Of a stretch of 64,000 bases of DNA, positions 1 through 8,730 are shown one piece after another. Within the stretch, counting starts at the first letter, position 1. Every line of letters starts with the position of its first letter. The position numbers and the translations under genes are program-made. Source of the DNA: an uncultured Pseudophaeobacter sp. (lineage in GTDB: Bacteria; Pseudomonadota; Alphaproteobacteria; Rhodobacterales; Rhodobacteraceae); NCBI GenBank assembly GCA_905479575.1, contig CAJQNB010000035.1, positions 1 through 64,000 of the forward strand. The letters are read 5' to 3'. A model generated the notes under the pieces. That model saw only the letters and a list, made by a program, of their open reading frames with translations, searched no databases and was not told where the DNA came from.

Positions 1-28
1 GTTGCGAAAACCGGTGGTTTAGCGGTCA

Positions 29-865
29 TCAATTCGAATCCAAAAAAGCCGTTTCGAACGTACCACTAAAAACGTGGGCGGTTGGGCCGGTCATCCAGAC
101 GCCATCATCACGCCAGTCAAGGGTCAGCCAGCCGCCATCAACTTCGATCTGAACAGTTTTGCCCGTCAGGCCGCGTAGATTTGCGGCAACTGCTGTTGCG
201 CATGCACCTGAACCGCACGCTAGCGTAATTCCTGTACCGCGCTCCCAGACGCGCATGCGGATTTCCTGTTTGGACCGGATCTCGGCAAATTCGACGTTGG
301 TGTTGTTCGGGAACAATTCATGGTGTTCTGTCTCCTTCCCGAGTTCAGCAACATTTACGGCAAGAATGTCGTCCACAAAAAACACACAGTGTGGATTTCC
401 CATGCTGATGGCGACGGGATCGCCATCTATTGGCAGATGTTGAGTATCAACGGCATGGGATAATGGGATGTCCTCCCAATCGAGTTGTGGAATACCCATA
501 TTTACCGATACCAAATCGTTGTCGGCTCGCCTGGCCTGCAAAACTCCACGCAGCGTTTCGATGGTTAAGGTCTCGGTACCCGTTTCAGATAAAACATGTT
601 GAGCGACGCAGCGCGTGGCATTGCCGCATGCACCGGCGACGGTTCCATCTGCATTCCAGAAATCCAAAATTATGTCGGTATTCTCACCGGAACGAATTTC
701 CGCGAGTTGATCAAAGCCAACACCGGTATTTCGGTTGCCAATTTTTCGTGCAAGTGCAGGAGTCGTCACAGCCTTCCGGCCCCGCGAATCGATGACTACG
801 AAGTCATTCCCAAGCCCGTGCATTTTCATGAAGGCAAGGTTTTGTGTTGAATCTGAATATTCCAT
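29..865 (-). CDS. dapF: Diaminopimelate epimerase
   Basis: This cytoplasmic enzyme interconverts LL- and meso-diaminopimelate for lysine and peptidoglycan synthesis. The protein has about 278 residues if it starts at the Met of MEYSDS, and the family core MKMHGLGNDFVVID begins near residue 13. Both catalytic cysteines are present: Cys80 in ACGNATRC and Cys217 in ACGSGACA. A start nine codons further upstream (position 892) is open, but neither candidate has a strong ribosome binding site, so the start is uncertain. The gene ends 28 bases from the window edge, so any downstream operon partner is out of view. It is divergent from the tRNA-Lys gene. Confidence 0.95.
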   Translation of the reverse strand: MEYSDSTQNLAFMKMHGLGNDFVVIDSRGRKAVTTPALARKIGNRNTGVGFDQLAEIRSGENTDIILDFWNADGTVAGACGNATRCVAQHVLSETGTETLTIETLRGVLQARRADNDLVSVNMGIPQLDWEDIPLSHAVDTQHLPIDGDPVAISMGNPHCVFFVDDILAVNVAELGKETEHHELFPNNTNVEFAEIRSKQEIRMRVWERGTGITLACGSGACATAVAANLRGLTGKTVQIEVDGGWLTLDWRDDGVWMTGPTAHVFSGTFETAFLDSN

Positions 866-960
866 CGGATAGCGACATAACCTGCCATGCAAAGATTTGA
901 AAGAACCGGAAATTTATGCTTGACGCGTTTAGGGGGCAGGGGTAGGCACACGGCTTGAGT

Positions 961-1036
961 GGGCCGTTAGCTCAGCTGGTAGAGCAACTGACTTTTAATC
1001 AGTAGGTCGATGGTTCGAACCCATCACGGCTCACCA
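961..1036 (+). tRNA. tRNA-Lys (anticodon UUU)
   Basis: The sequence folds into a complete cloverleaf. The 7-bp acceptor stem (GGGCCGT with ACGGCTC, one G-U pair) is closed, the D-arm contains AGCTCAGCTGGTAGAGC, the anticodon loop is CTTTTAA with anticodon TTT, and the T-arm contains GGTTCGAACC. The CCA end is encoded. A terminator follows directly. No integrase gene or duplicated tRNA 3' end was seen nearby, so it does not look used as an attachment site here. Confidence 0.97.
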
Positions 1037-1043
1037 CTTTATC

Positions 1044-1081
1044 AAAGCCTTAGGCGGAAACGCCTGAGGCTTTCTCTTTTT
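1044..1081 (+). terminator. Rho-independent terminator after tRNA-Lys
   Basis: The stem AAAGCCTTAGGCG pairs with CGCCTGAGGCTTT around a GAAA tetraloop, with one internal mismatch, and is followed by the T-rich run CTCTTTTT. It begins eight bases after the tRNA CCA. Confidence 0.85.
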
Positions 1082-1248
1082 CAGCACGGTGCAGCAGAGC
1101 GTCTCATGGGAATCCGGGGTGGGGTTGTACAGGGTACAAACTTCTGAGTTTTCACGATTGACCAACAGTGGAAGCGTGAATTGTCAGGCTCAAAAATACC
1201 ACCAATGGATTAGAATAGGCACGACTGGTAAGAGCGCAGCAAGGGGGA

Positions 1249-1275
1249 CGAAAAGCCCTACACACGGGCTTTTCG
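1249..1275. repeat. Perfect 10-bp inverted repeat, possible terminator
   Basis: CGAAAAGCCC and GGGCTTTTCG form a perfect 10-bp stem with a 7-base loop, 24 bases downstream of the stop of the reverse-strand binding protein gene. Neither strand has a classic T-run after the stem, although each stem arm carries four T or A. It may terminate the reverse gene or act as a 3' RNA stabiliser. Confidence 0.5.
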
Positions 1276-1299
1276 CATCTTAAAACAACAAGGCGCGGC

Positions 1300-2013
1300 T
1301 TAGAATGCGGCGTTGAACTGGTCCCGCAATGCGCGGCCTGCGTCTGAGTTTTCAAAGCAGATATGAAGCCCATGTTCCGCCAATGGGACGGGGTTGAATT
1401 CCAGTCGTTCAGCAAGCGCGGGCATATCGGCAAGCAGGTGCGCCATGACTTCGCGGTCGATCACAGCAGCATCGATGCGACCAGCGGCAACCTTTTTAAG
1501 GTTTGCGTCATCGGCGGTCACTTCCTGGGTTTGGAGCTCCCCATTGGCGACCATGGCGTCGAAACGGGCCTCGTTAAGATAGCCGGACACCACACCAATG
1601 GTGTAGCTGGTCAGGTCGGCGTGGTCAGACCAGGTGATTGGCGCGTCGATCCGCTGGGCAAAGCCAACCGGGCTGGTGCCAAAGGATTTGGAATACAGGC
1701 AGCGATCGCCACCTTTGTCGGCATCATCCGCTTCGGAGTAATATTCTGGGTAGACGCCAAGCCACGCCGGGTCTTTGGCGGCCAGGTTCACCGCACGGTT
1801 CCAGGGGAAGACCTGCACGGTGGTTTCGATGCCGGCGCCTTGCAGAATTTCGATAACCCGGTCGGTGCTGGTCCCAGATCCATCGGAATTCACATAGGGC
1901 GGCCATTCCAGGGTAGTGAGTTGCACAGGCTCCGCCATTGTTTTTGACGCCATGAGGGACGCAGTACACACAACCGCTGCCGCGAGGGTCAGGGTTTTAC
2001 CAATTAACTTCAT
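1300..2013 (-). CDS. Periplasmic substrate-binding protein, family 3 type
   Basis: The product of about 237 residues starts MKLIGKTL, followed by a hydrophobic stretch and an AXA-type cleavage site near TMAEP, so it is exported. The mature part (LTTLEWPPYVNSDGSGTSTD onward) matches the bacterial extracellular solute-binding protein family 3 fold (PF00497): an N-terminal lobe, a hinge near YTIGVVSGY and a C-terminal lobe returning near AVIDREV. No permease or ATPase gene is adjacent, so it may serve a transporter elsewhere or act as a sensor. The ligand cannot be read from sequence. A longer reading with 13 extra N-terminal residues would spoil the signal peptide and was not chosen. Confidence 0.8.
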   Translation of the reverse strand: MKLIGKTLTLAAAVVCTASLMASKTMAEPVQLTTLEWPPYVNSDGSGTSTDRVIEILQGAGIETTVQVFPWNRAVNLAAKDPAWLGVYPEYYSEADDADKGGDRCLYSKSFGTSPVGFAQRIDAPITWSDHADLTSYTIGVVSGYLNEARFDAMVANGELQTQEVTADDANLKKVAAGRIDAAVIDREVMAHLLADMPALAERLEFNPVPLAEHGLHICFENSDAGRALRDQFNAAF

Positions 2014-2138
2014 ACGTATCTCCGCGATTTGTTGCCCTGTTTGGGCATTCATTTCGGGAGCAACGCTATAGGATCTCCCTGAATTTCTGGTGAATCCCTT
2101 GGTGGAGTGTCTTTGGGGCAGGACTCATTGGCTGCGTC

Positions 2139-2762
2139 TTATGGTGGACCAAGCGGGAGATTGAACTGTGCTTTGCGCGCGGTGCCGCTGATCGCATCAA
2201 AGCTCTTGCCCAACCGGTCTTCCGCCAGCAGGACCACCTGCGCTGCGGCGCGGGCATCTTCCCCGGCGTCGTGGTGTTGAAACGAAAGCCCCAGTTCCCT
2301 TTTTAGGTTGCCCAGCCCATGCCCGCCGTTGCCTTTGAACTCAGGCCAGGCCCGGCGGGCAATCTTGACGCTGTCACTCCAGCTCAGATCTGCATTGGGC
2401 AGGCGATAGGCACGGCAAGCTGCGCTGATGGCCCTGCTGTCAAAGCTGCTGTGCTGCACCAGATGATGTAGTTCTAACAGCGGCTTCAGCAGTTCCCATG
2501 CCTCTGGAAAGCAGGGGGCCTGGGCGACAGTTGCTGCATCAATGCCGTGTAATTCGGTGTTGAAGGCGGCAAAGCTTTGCTCGGGGTTTACATAGGTTGT
2601 GTAGGTTTCGATGTGGCTGTCCGCACGTACACAGGCAATGCCGATCTGGCAGATGCTGGCGCTGTCACGGCTGGCGGTTTCCACATCCAGCGCGATGAAC
2701 CGAAAGGGGCCAGCCGGCAGGGCTGCGTCGGGTGAATAACCGATCATTTCATTCGGCCCCAT
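2139..2762 (-). CDS. DEDDh-type 3'-5' exonuclease (DnaQ/epsilon-like)
   Basis: The product of about 207 residues resembles the exonuclease domain of DNA polymerase III epsilon and related nucleases. Exo I is FIALDVETA (Asp26 and Glu28), Exo II lies around LVQHSSFDSR, and Exo III is the HHDAGEDA segment with the His and Asp of the DEDDh class. It likely trims single-stranded 3' ends in repair or RNA turnover. The frame stays open for 75 codons upstream, but that extension has no family similarity and its sequence resembles non-coding DNA, so MGPNEMIGY is taken as the start; the Met five residues later is an alternative. It stands alone. Confidence 0.82.
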   Translation of the reverse strand: MGPNEMIGYSPDAALPAGPFRFIALDVETASRDSASICQIGIACVRADSHIETYTTYVNPEQSFAAFNTELHGIDAATVAQAPCFPEAWELLKPLLELHHLVQHSSFDSRAISAACRAYRLPNADLSWSDSVKIARRAWPEFKGNGGHGLGNLKRELGLSFQHHDAGEDARAAAQVVLLAEDRLGKSFDAISGTARKAQFNLPLGPP

Positions 2763-3004
2763 CAATGCCAAGACGATAGGCACGCAGTGACAGCAGAAGG
2801 CGGCACTGTTGGTGCAGCGCCGCGCTGTCGCTGCTGCCGCCCTATGGCGACCCCGTGGAACTCCTGTTTCCACAAGGTTTTGAGAGCCATATCGACAAGG
2901 GTAGGCCGGTAAGGGGAGTCGGCGCGGGGCATTTTGATCCTTGGGTTGAAATGATCGGTGCACAGTCGGCATCGCACCCTGTTCCAAGGGGGATGAGTTG
3001 CCCC
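2763..3004. other. Intergenic stretch without recognisable gene
   Basis: This is the proximal part of a gap of nearly 590 bases between the exonuclease and the E1 dehydrogenase. Several frames on both strands are open here without giving a recognisable protein. It presumably holds the exonuclease promoter on the reverse strand. No repeat or strong hairpin stood out. Confidence 0.5.
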
Positions 3005-3274
3005 ATGACTACGCGCTCTCGTAACAAAAAGAAACTCACCGCCGTCCATGGCGATCAGATGGCCTGTTTGAGGAAGACGAAGATGCAACCCAGTCGCTGA
3101 TGGCCATGGGGCCAGTGGCGGGAGGCAGTGGAGGGGGCTTTGGATAGGCTCGTGGCCTTAGGGTCCGGTTGCGACACTTATGAAAAGCAGCACAAATTTC
3201 AACTGGGGGCGATCCATGATTGGCGGGCCAAGCTGTCGGGGCGTTGCGGCCTGATTCATTCTGAATTCGCATGA
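3005..3274 (+). pseudogene. Possible decayed small gene (frame-disrupted)
   Basis: From the ATG at 3005 a basic peptide (MTTRSRNKKKLTAVHGD) is readable. An acidic segment (DGLFEEDEDATQSLMAM) follows in another frame from 3058. After about 3101 the first frame reads WGQWREAVEGALDRL, then GSGCDTYEKQHKFQLGAIHD, and stops at 3274. The pieces look protein-like, while the continuous frame is broken by a TGA at 3098-3100. Two compensating frameshifts would join them. I recognise no family. It could be a relic gene, a sequencing error, or chance. Confidence 0.25.
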
Positions 3275-3350
3275 ATTGGGCAGATAATCTCATTGGAATT
3301 CATGTCTGGTTTGCCTGATAACAGGGGCGGAACAGACAAAGGGATAGCCA

Positions 3351-5540
3351 ATGGACCGCGCTCAGATCGTGCATCAAAACTTCCTGGATCGGGTTGCCTC
3401 CGGCGCCCTGCCGCAGGGCGCGGCGCCAGCGGCGGGGCTGGCACCTGAGCAGGCGGTGGGGATCTACCGGGCACAGGTGTTGAGCAGGGCGTTGGATATT
3501 ACCAGCCGGGCGATGCAAAAGGCGGGCCAGGGGTTTTATACCATTGGTTCGTCAGGGCATGAGGGCATGGCGGCGGTTGCCCGTGCGCTGCGCCCCGATG
3601 ATATGGCGTTTTTGCACTACCGCGATGCCGCCTTTCAGATTTCCCGCGCCGATCAGGTGCCGGGGCAACGCATTGCCTGGGATATGCTTCTGTCCTTTGC
3701 ATGTTCATCTGAGGACCCAACCTCGGGCGGGCGGCATAAGGTGCTGGGCTCCAAGGCGCTGATGATCCCGCCGCAGACCTCGACCATCGCCAGCCACCTG
3801 CCCAAGGCGGTAGGTGCTGCCTATTCCATCGGTGCTGCCAAACGCCATGCGCCCGAACATCAGCTCATGCGCGACGACAGCATTGTCATGTGTTCTTTTG
3901 GCGATGCTTCTGCCAATCACTCCACCGCGCAGGGGGCGATCAATACGGCTGGCTGGACCTCGGTACAGTCAATGCCGCTGCCGCTGTTGTTTGTCTGCGA
4001 AGACAACGGCATCGGCATTTCGACCAAGACACCCCAGGGCTGGATCGAGACCTCGATGCGCGCCCGCCCCGGTATCAAATACTTCAAGGCGGACGGGCTG
4101 GACATCTACGCGGCCCATGCGGTGGCACAAGAGGCCGCCGATTACGTGCGCCGCCGCAAGAAACCCGCCTTTTTGCATCTGCGCACTGTGCGGCTTTACG
4201 GTCATGCCGGCGCGGATGTGCCAACGACCTATTTGCCCAAATCCGAGGTCGAGGCAGACGAGGCCAATGATCCGCTGCTGCATTCGGTGCGCCTGTTGGA
4301 CCAGGCCGGCGCCTTGCCCCGGGCAGAGGCGCTGAAGATCTACACCGAGACCTGTGCCCGGGTGGAACGTATCCGCGCCGAGGTGGTGACACGTCCGCAT
4401 CTGCAAAGCGGTGCCGATGTTGCGGCCAGCCTGATCCCGCCCACCCGCGCCTGCGCTGCCAGCAATGGACCCAGCGCAGCGGACCGCGCCACTGCTTTTG
4501 GCGGTGACATGCGGGCTATGTCCGAGCCGCAGCCGATGTCGCGGCTGATAAACTGGGCGCTGACCGATCTGATGCTGGCGCATAGCGAGATCGTCATGAT
4601 GGGCGAAGACGTGGGCCGTAAGGGCGGCGTTTACGGCGTCACCCAAAAGCTGCACCAGCGCTTTGGCCCGGACCGGATGATTGATACGCTGCTGGATGAG
4701 CAGTCGATTTTGGGGCTAGCCATTGGCATGGGGCATAATGGTTTTGTGCCGATGCCGGAAATTCAGTTCCTGGCCTATCTGCACAATGCCGAAGACCAGC
4801 TGCGCGGCGAGGCGGCAACCCTGCCGTTTTTCTCCAATGGCCAGTTCAGCAACCCGATGGTGCTGCGCATTGCGGGCCTGGGCTATCAAAAGGGTTTTGG
4901 TGGCCATTTCCACAATGACAACTCATTGGCGGTGTTGCGCGACATTCCGGGGATCGTGATTGCCTGCCCTTCGGATGGGGCAGAGGCGGCGATGATGCTG
5001 CGCGAATCCGTGCGACTGGCGCGTGAAGAACAGCGGGTGGTGGTTTTTGTCGAACCAATCGCGCTCTACCCGATGCGGGACCTGCACGCGGCCAAGGATG
5101 GCGGCTGGATGCGGACCTACCCAGCCCCTGATCAAAGCATCGCTTTGGGTGAGGTAGGTCAGCATGGCGCAGGGACGGATCTTGCCATCGTGACCTATGG
5201 CAATGGGCGCTATCTGTCGACTCAGGCCCAGGCCGAGCTGGAGGCGCGGGGCATAAAGACCCGCATTATTGATCTACGCTGGCTGGCACCGCTGCCGGCA
5301 GAGGCGCTGCTGGAAGCGACCAAGAGCTGCAAACATGTCCTGATTGTCGATGAATGCCGCACCACCGGCAGCCAATCCGAGGCGCTGATGGCACTGTTTA
5401 CAGAGGCCAGCGACCGCCCTGCCGCGCGCATCGCTGCCGAGGATTGCTTCATCGCCACCGGCCCGGCCTATGCCGCAACGCTGCCCTCAAAAGACAGCAT
5501 TCTTGCCGCAGCCCTGGACCTGGTAGGAGCAAAACCATGA
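3351..5540 (+). CDS. Fused alpha-beta E1 component of a 2-oxo acid dehydrogenase
   Basis: The 729-residue protein joins both E1 subunits of a thiamine-diphosphate 2-oxo acid dehydrogenase (branched-chain 2-oxoacid or acetoin dehydrogenase type). Residues about 1-370 are alpha-like, with the thiamine-diphosphate motif starting GDAS (184-187) and closing with EDN (217-219). Residues about 400-729 are beta-like, starting near MGEDVGRKGGVYG and ending with the transketolase C-terminal domain (LRWLAPLPAEALL). The family would decarboxylate a 2-oxo acid and pass the acyl group to a lipoyl E2, but no E2 or E3 gene is nearby. The stop overlaps the next start by ATGA, so the pair is translationally coupled. 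Substrate is not determined. Confidence 0.88.
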   Translation: MDRAQIVHQNFLDRVASGALPQGAAPAAGLAPEQAVGIYRAQVLSRALDITSRAMQKAGQGFYTIGSSGHEGMAAVARALRPDDMAFLHYRDAAFQISRADQVPGQRIAWDMLLSFACSSEDPTSGGRHKVLGSKALMIPPQTSTIASHLPKAVGAAYSIGAAKRHAPEHQLMRDDSIVMCSFGDASANHSTAQGAINTAGWTSVQSMPLPLLFVCEDNGIGISTKTPQGWIETSMRARPGIKYFKADGLDIYAAHAVAQEAADYVRRRKKPAFLHLRTVRLYGHAGADVPTTYLPKSEVEADEANDPLLHSVRLLDQAGALPRAEALKIYTETCARVERIRAEVVTRPHLQSGADVAASLIPPTRACAASNGPSAADRATAFGGDMRAMSEPQPMSRLINWALTDLMLAHSEIVMMGEDVGRKGGVYGVTQKLHQRFGPDRMIDTLLDEQSILGLAIGMGHNGFVPMPEIQFLAYLHNAEDQLRGEAATLPFFSNGQFSNPMVLRIAGLGYQKGFGGHFHNDNSLAVLRDIPGIVIACPSDGAEAAMMLRESVRLAREEQRVVVFVEPIALYPMRDLHAAKDGGWMRTYPAPDQSIALGEVGQHGAGTDLAIVTYGNGRYLSTQAQAELEARGIKTRIIDLRWLAPLPAEALLEATKSCKHVLIVDECRTTGSQSEALMALFTEASDRPAARIAAEDCFIATGPAYAATLPSKDSILAAALDLVGAKP

Positions 5541-6580
5541 CCCGCACCGCCGTTCTGATCTGCCCCGGCCGGGGCACCTACAACAAACCCGAGCTGGGCT
5601 ATCTGCACCGCCATCACGCCGATAAGGCGGCGCTGTTTGCGGGTTTTGACGCGGCGCGGGCTGCATTGGGCCAGGAAGAGGTCACCGCTCTGGATGGGGC
5701 AACGCGGTTTTCGGTGGGGAAATACTCGCGCGGGGATATTGCTTCACCGCTGATCTATGCCAGCGCTTTGGCGGATGCGCAGTCACTGGCGGAGGATATC
5801 GAGGTGGTTGCGGTCACTGGCAACTCCATGGGCTGGTATATCGCGCTGGCCGCTGCCGGGGCGCTGTCAGCGCAGGACGGGTTTGAGTTGGTGAACACCA
5901 TGGGGACCTTGATGCAGGAGCATCTGATTGGCGGGCAGCTGGTCTATCCCTTTACCAGTGATGACTGGCGCCCAGATCTGCAGCGCAAGGCCGAGCTTTT
6001 GGCACTGGTGGCGCAGATCAACGGCCGCAGCGGGCATGTTTTGGCGCTGTCGATTGATCTGGGGGGGATGCTGGTGCTGGCCGGAGATGACGCAGGCCTG
6101 GCTGCCTTTGAAGCTGCGGTGCCGCAAATCGCAGATCGTTTCCCCATGCGGCTGGCCAACCACGCCGGATTTCACACAGCGCTACAGGCTCCGGTGGCCG
6201 CTGAGGGGCGCAAACGTCTCGATGGCGCCATGCTGACGCAGCCCGCAGTGCCGCTGGTGGATGGGCGCGGGGCAATCTGGCAGCCGGGGTCTACTGATCT
6301 GGCAAGTCTTTGGGACTATACCCTGGGGCATCAGGTGGTGGAGAGCTATGATTTCACCCGTGCTGTGCAGATCGCAGCGCAGGAATTTGCGCCGGATCTG
6401 TTTATCGTCACCGGCCCTGGCACCACGCTGGGTGGGGCTGTGGCGCAATCGCTGGTGCATCAGGATTGGCAGGGTATGACGGACAAGGCGGCGTTCAAGG
6501 CGCGGCAGGCAGAAGAGCCGCTGTTGATCTCCATGGGGGATGATAGTCAACGATCTGTGGCGACTGCTCCTGCTTCGTAG
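5537..6580 (+). CDS. FabD-like acyltransferase (ACP S-malonyltransferase fold)
   Basis: The 347-residue protein has the acyltransferase nucleophile elbow GNSMG (Ser97) and a NHAGFH segment whose last His (213) lies where the catalytic His of malonyl-CoA:ACP transacylases is expected. Near the C-terminus IVTGPGTTLGG matches the end of the fold. It lacks the usual GQG start, having CPGRGTYNKPELG instead, so it is a divergent member and not the housekeeping FabD. It is coupled by an ATGA overlap to the fused E1 gene, which suggests that the two act on one acyl substrate. The donor and acceptor are unknown. No acyl carrier protein gene is close. Confidence 0.78.
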   Translation: MTRTAVLICPGRGTYNKPELGYLHRHHADKAALFAGFDAARAALGQEEVTALDGATRFSVGKYSRGDIASPLIYASALADAQSLAEDIEVVAVTGNSMGWYIALAAAGALSAQDGFELVNTMGTLMQEHLIGGQLVYPFTSDDWRPDLQRKAELLALVAQINGRSGHVLALSIDLGGMLVLAGDDAGLAAFEAAVPQIADRFPMRLANHAGFHTALQAPVAAEGRKRLDGAMLTQPAVPLVDGRGAIWQPGSTDLASLWDYTLGHQVVESYDFTRAVQIAAQEFAPDLFIVTGPGTTLGGAVAQSLVHQDWQGMTDKAAFKARQAEEPLLISMGDDSQRSVATAPAS

Positions 6581-6654
6581 GTAGGCTGTGGCTGCTGTCT
6601 GGTTTGAAATGGTCAAACCAGTCGGATCTGGTAAGCGGACAGCCTGACAGGCAA

Positions 6655-6740
6655 GGGGGGGCTCCCGCGCGCCGGGCCTGTTTTACTGACGCAAAACCAC
6701 CCGGCCCTTGGGCCCGGCGCCGCCCGTTCCGGGCGGCGCG
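6655..6740 (+). repeat. GC-rich structured intergenic element, copy A
   Basis: It starts GGGGGGCTCCCGC (6655-6667), has a variable middle, then TTGGGCCCGGCGC (6708-6720), and ends in the perfect hairpin GCGCCGCCCG-TTC-CGGGCGGCGC (6717-6739). It lies between the convergent FabD-like and DUF427-cyclase genes. The same architecture recurs at about 38.0, 40.2 and 40.4 kb. Confidence 0.75.
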
Positions 6741-6805
6741 CCAGCACCTGCGGCAGGCGGTGCGCCTTGTGATCCCGTCTATTTTGGGCAACTTCAATTG
6801 CGCAG

Positions 6806-8494
6806 CTATTTGATGACTTTGACGGGAACGGGCGGTGGGCCACCTGGTTCGGGCTGGGGCTTACGGTCTGGCGCGATGAGGAAGGGCGCGAGAGCGTAGC
6901 TTTCGACTGGTTGGCTGACATTGTGCAGGCTCAAGGCGCCGAGAGGTGTGGCGTTTTGGCAGGAGCCTGGCAGCGAGTTCTGGCTGACCACGATCTGATG
7001 GCCCAGCGTCTTGCCATAGTCGCCAAGGCGGGCCGCGATATTGGCAGCCTGGCCAATGACGGTGAAATCCAGCCGCTCCCGCGAGCCGACATTGCCATAG
7101 GTCACGGTGCCATAGGCAATACCGCTGGCACATTTGAGTTCAGGCAGGTCATGCTCGGCTGCGACCTCCGCCAGAGCCGGGACAATACTGCGGGCGGACT
7201 TCAGCGCCTGAGCACGGGCCTGATCTGCATCCTGACCGCTCTCCTCGCCGGCGGGAAACACGGCCAGAACCGCGTCGCCGATGAATTTCAGCACTTCGCC
7301 GCCATTGTCATGCACGATGGTAGAGGCGGTGTCGAAAAACGCATTCAGCAGCTTGATATAGTCATGCCGCCCCAGCTGCTCCTCCAGAAGGGTTGAGCCA
7401 CGCAGATCGCAGAACATGATGGCGGCGTCGATCTCATCGCCTTCACCGCGGCGGATCTTGCCGCCCAAAACCCGTTCACCGGTGCGTTTGCCCACATAGG
7501 TTTCCAGCAGGGATTGGGCGTTTTCGCGCTGCATGAATACCTCATAGTAGCGCGCCACCACGGCGGAACATTCAAAGATCAGGCCCAGATTGGCGGTAGA
7601 GAACCCATTCGGGTGATCCGAGGCCACGGTGAGCAGATTGATTCGCCCATCCGAGAAGGGCAGCGGCATGGCGACGTAATCCGTTGCCCCGGCGGCGCGC
7701 AGGTCGCTGAGGATGGGGAAGGCATCGTCGCTGTCTTCGGTGTCGATACGATGGCGCACACCGCCCAGGCCTTTGGAGACATGGCGCAACGGGCTGGCAT
7801 TATAGGCGGGGTGTTCGTAGATTTCATAGCTGGGCGCATAGGTCGTCACCTCATCTGTGGCCTTCTGCCAGATGAAGTTTTTCCCCGCGATTTGTGGGTG
7901 CAAGGACCAGGCCAGTACCGATAGGCGCGACAGGTTCACGCCTTGCTCAAGCAGCTTTTCAGCAAAGGCCTTGGTAAACTCTGCTGGGGTGGGTAAAAAG
8001 GCAGCCTCACGCAGCAGCCAGTCGACCAGCGGACCGGAGATATTGCCATATTCAGGTGGCGCAATCTGATTCGAGCCAAGGTCGATCAGGGTGTCAGGAT
8101 CAGAGACGAAGCCCACATGGCCTGCGATCTGCGAGGCCTCTGGCAGGGTGTTCTCATAGATCCAGACGGCGTTGTCGACGCGACCATCCTCTAGTTTCAG
8201 GTCATGGTAGCAGGCGGTGCCTTTGAAGGGGCAGAAGGTCTGCAGACCAACTTTGTTGGAGAGATCCACCACGAGATCATCGCGCGGAATGTAGATGGTT
8301 GGCTGTACCCGGGTTTCATACATCACCCGCGCGCGGGTGCTTTTGGCCAAAAGGCAACCACCGCGCCGCACCTGAACCTCGCCGCGCAGGGGCTCGACCA
8401 GAATGCCATAGCCATGATTTTGCGGGCCGCGATTCTGTGGCCCGGTACTGTTGGGGCCGGCACTGTTGGGGGGAGGCGGAACATGTGCGTTCAT
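6806..8494 (-). CDS. DUF427 domain fused to class III adenylate cyclase
   Basis: The 562-residue protein begins with a proline/asparagine-rich leader, then a DUF427 domain (about 30-120, with the CPFKGTACYHDL core). A middle region of about 200 residues that resembles a GAF-type sensor follows (about 170-330). A class III nucleotide cyclase domain spans about 345-530. Metal-binding aspartates are in AIMFCDLRGST and KFIGDAVLAVF. The base-selecting pair is Lys (EVLKFIGD) and Asp (LDFTVIGQAAN), which predicts ATP as substrate. A proline-rich tail ends the protein. No membrane segment is seen, so it should be cytoplasmic. The gene stands alone between a convergent neighbour and a downstream-facing reverse gene. 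Confidence 0.9.
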   Translation of the reverse strand: MNAHVPPPPNSAGPNSTGPQNRGPQNHGYGILVEPLRGEVQVRRGGCLLAKSTRARVMYETRVQPTIYIPRDDLVVDLSNKVGLQTFCPFKGTACYHDLKLEDGRVDNAVWIYENTLPEASQIAGHVGFVSDPDTLIDLGSNQIAPPEYGNISGPLVDWLLREAAFLPTPAEFTKAFAEKLLEQGVNLSRLSVLAWSLHPQIAGKNFIWQKATDEVTTYAPSYEIYEHPAYNASPLRHVSKGLGGVRHRIDTEDSDDAFPILSDLRAAGATDYVAMPLPFSDGRINLLTVASDHPNGFSTANLGLIFECSAVVARYYEVFMQRENAQSLLETYVGKRTGERVLGGKIRRGEGDEIDAAIMFCDLRGSTLLEEQLGRHDYIKLLNAFFDTASTIVHDNGGEVLKFIGDAVLAVFPAGEESGQDADQARAQALKSARSIVPALAEVAAEHDLPELKCASGIAYGTVTYGNVGSRERLDFTVIGQAANIAARLGDYGKTLGHQIVVSQNSLPGSCQNATPLGALSLHNVSQPVESYALAPFLIAPDRKPQPEPGGPPPVPVKVIK

Positions 8495-8570
8495 TCGGGG
8501 CGATCCTCTTGTCCCCCCGACGTCCGAGAGGCCTGTTGAGCCCCGGACGCAACGAGAGACACCCCAGGGC

Positions 8571-8587
8571 GCCTCCCACAGGGAGGC
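8571..8587. repeat. Hairpin GCCTCCC-ACA-GGGAGGC
   Basis: A perfect 7-bp stem with a 3-base loop lies in the gap between the winged-helix membrane protein gene (ends 8731) and the cyclase start. It has no T-run. It may be part of the 5' untranslated region of the cyclase gene. Confidence 0.4.
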
Positions 8588-8730
8588 AGCCCTATATGTG
8601 GGGCTTTGGAGGTGAATATCCAGTGGCTGGAAGGATCATCTGTGCACAGGGGATGTGTTTTGCTGCCAAATCCACCCCGGCTCGCCAAGTTGTGACCAGC
8701 ACTTGGCGCGCCCAGACACAGGCAGGCAGG

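Noticed and set aside
961-1299. tRNA-Lys as integration site of a genomic island
   Set aside because: No integrase and no repeat of the tRNA 3' end were found; the following sequence is a terminator and an ordinary gene.
2763-2987. N-terminal extension of the exonuclease frame
   Set aside because: The extra 75 codons are unlike the family, and the normal start precedes the Exo I motif by the usual distance.
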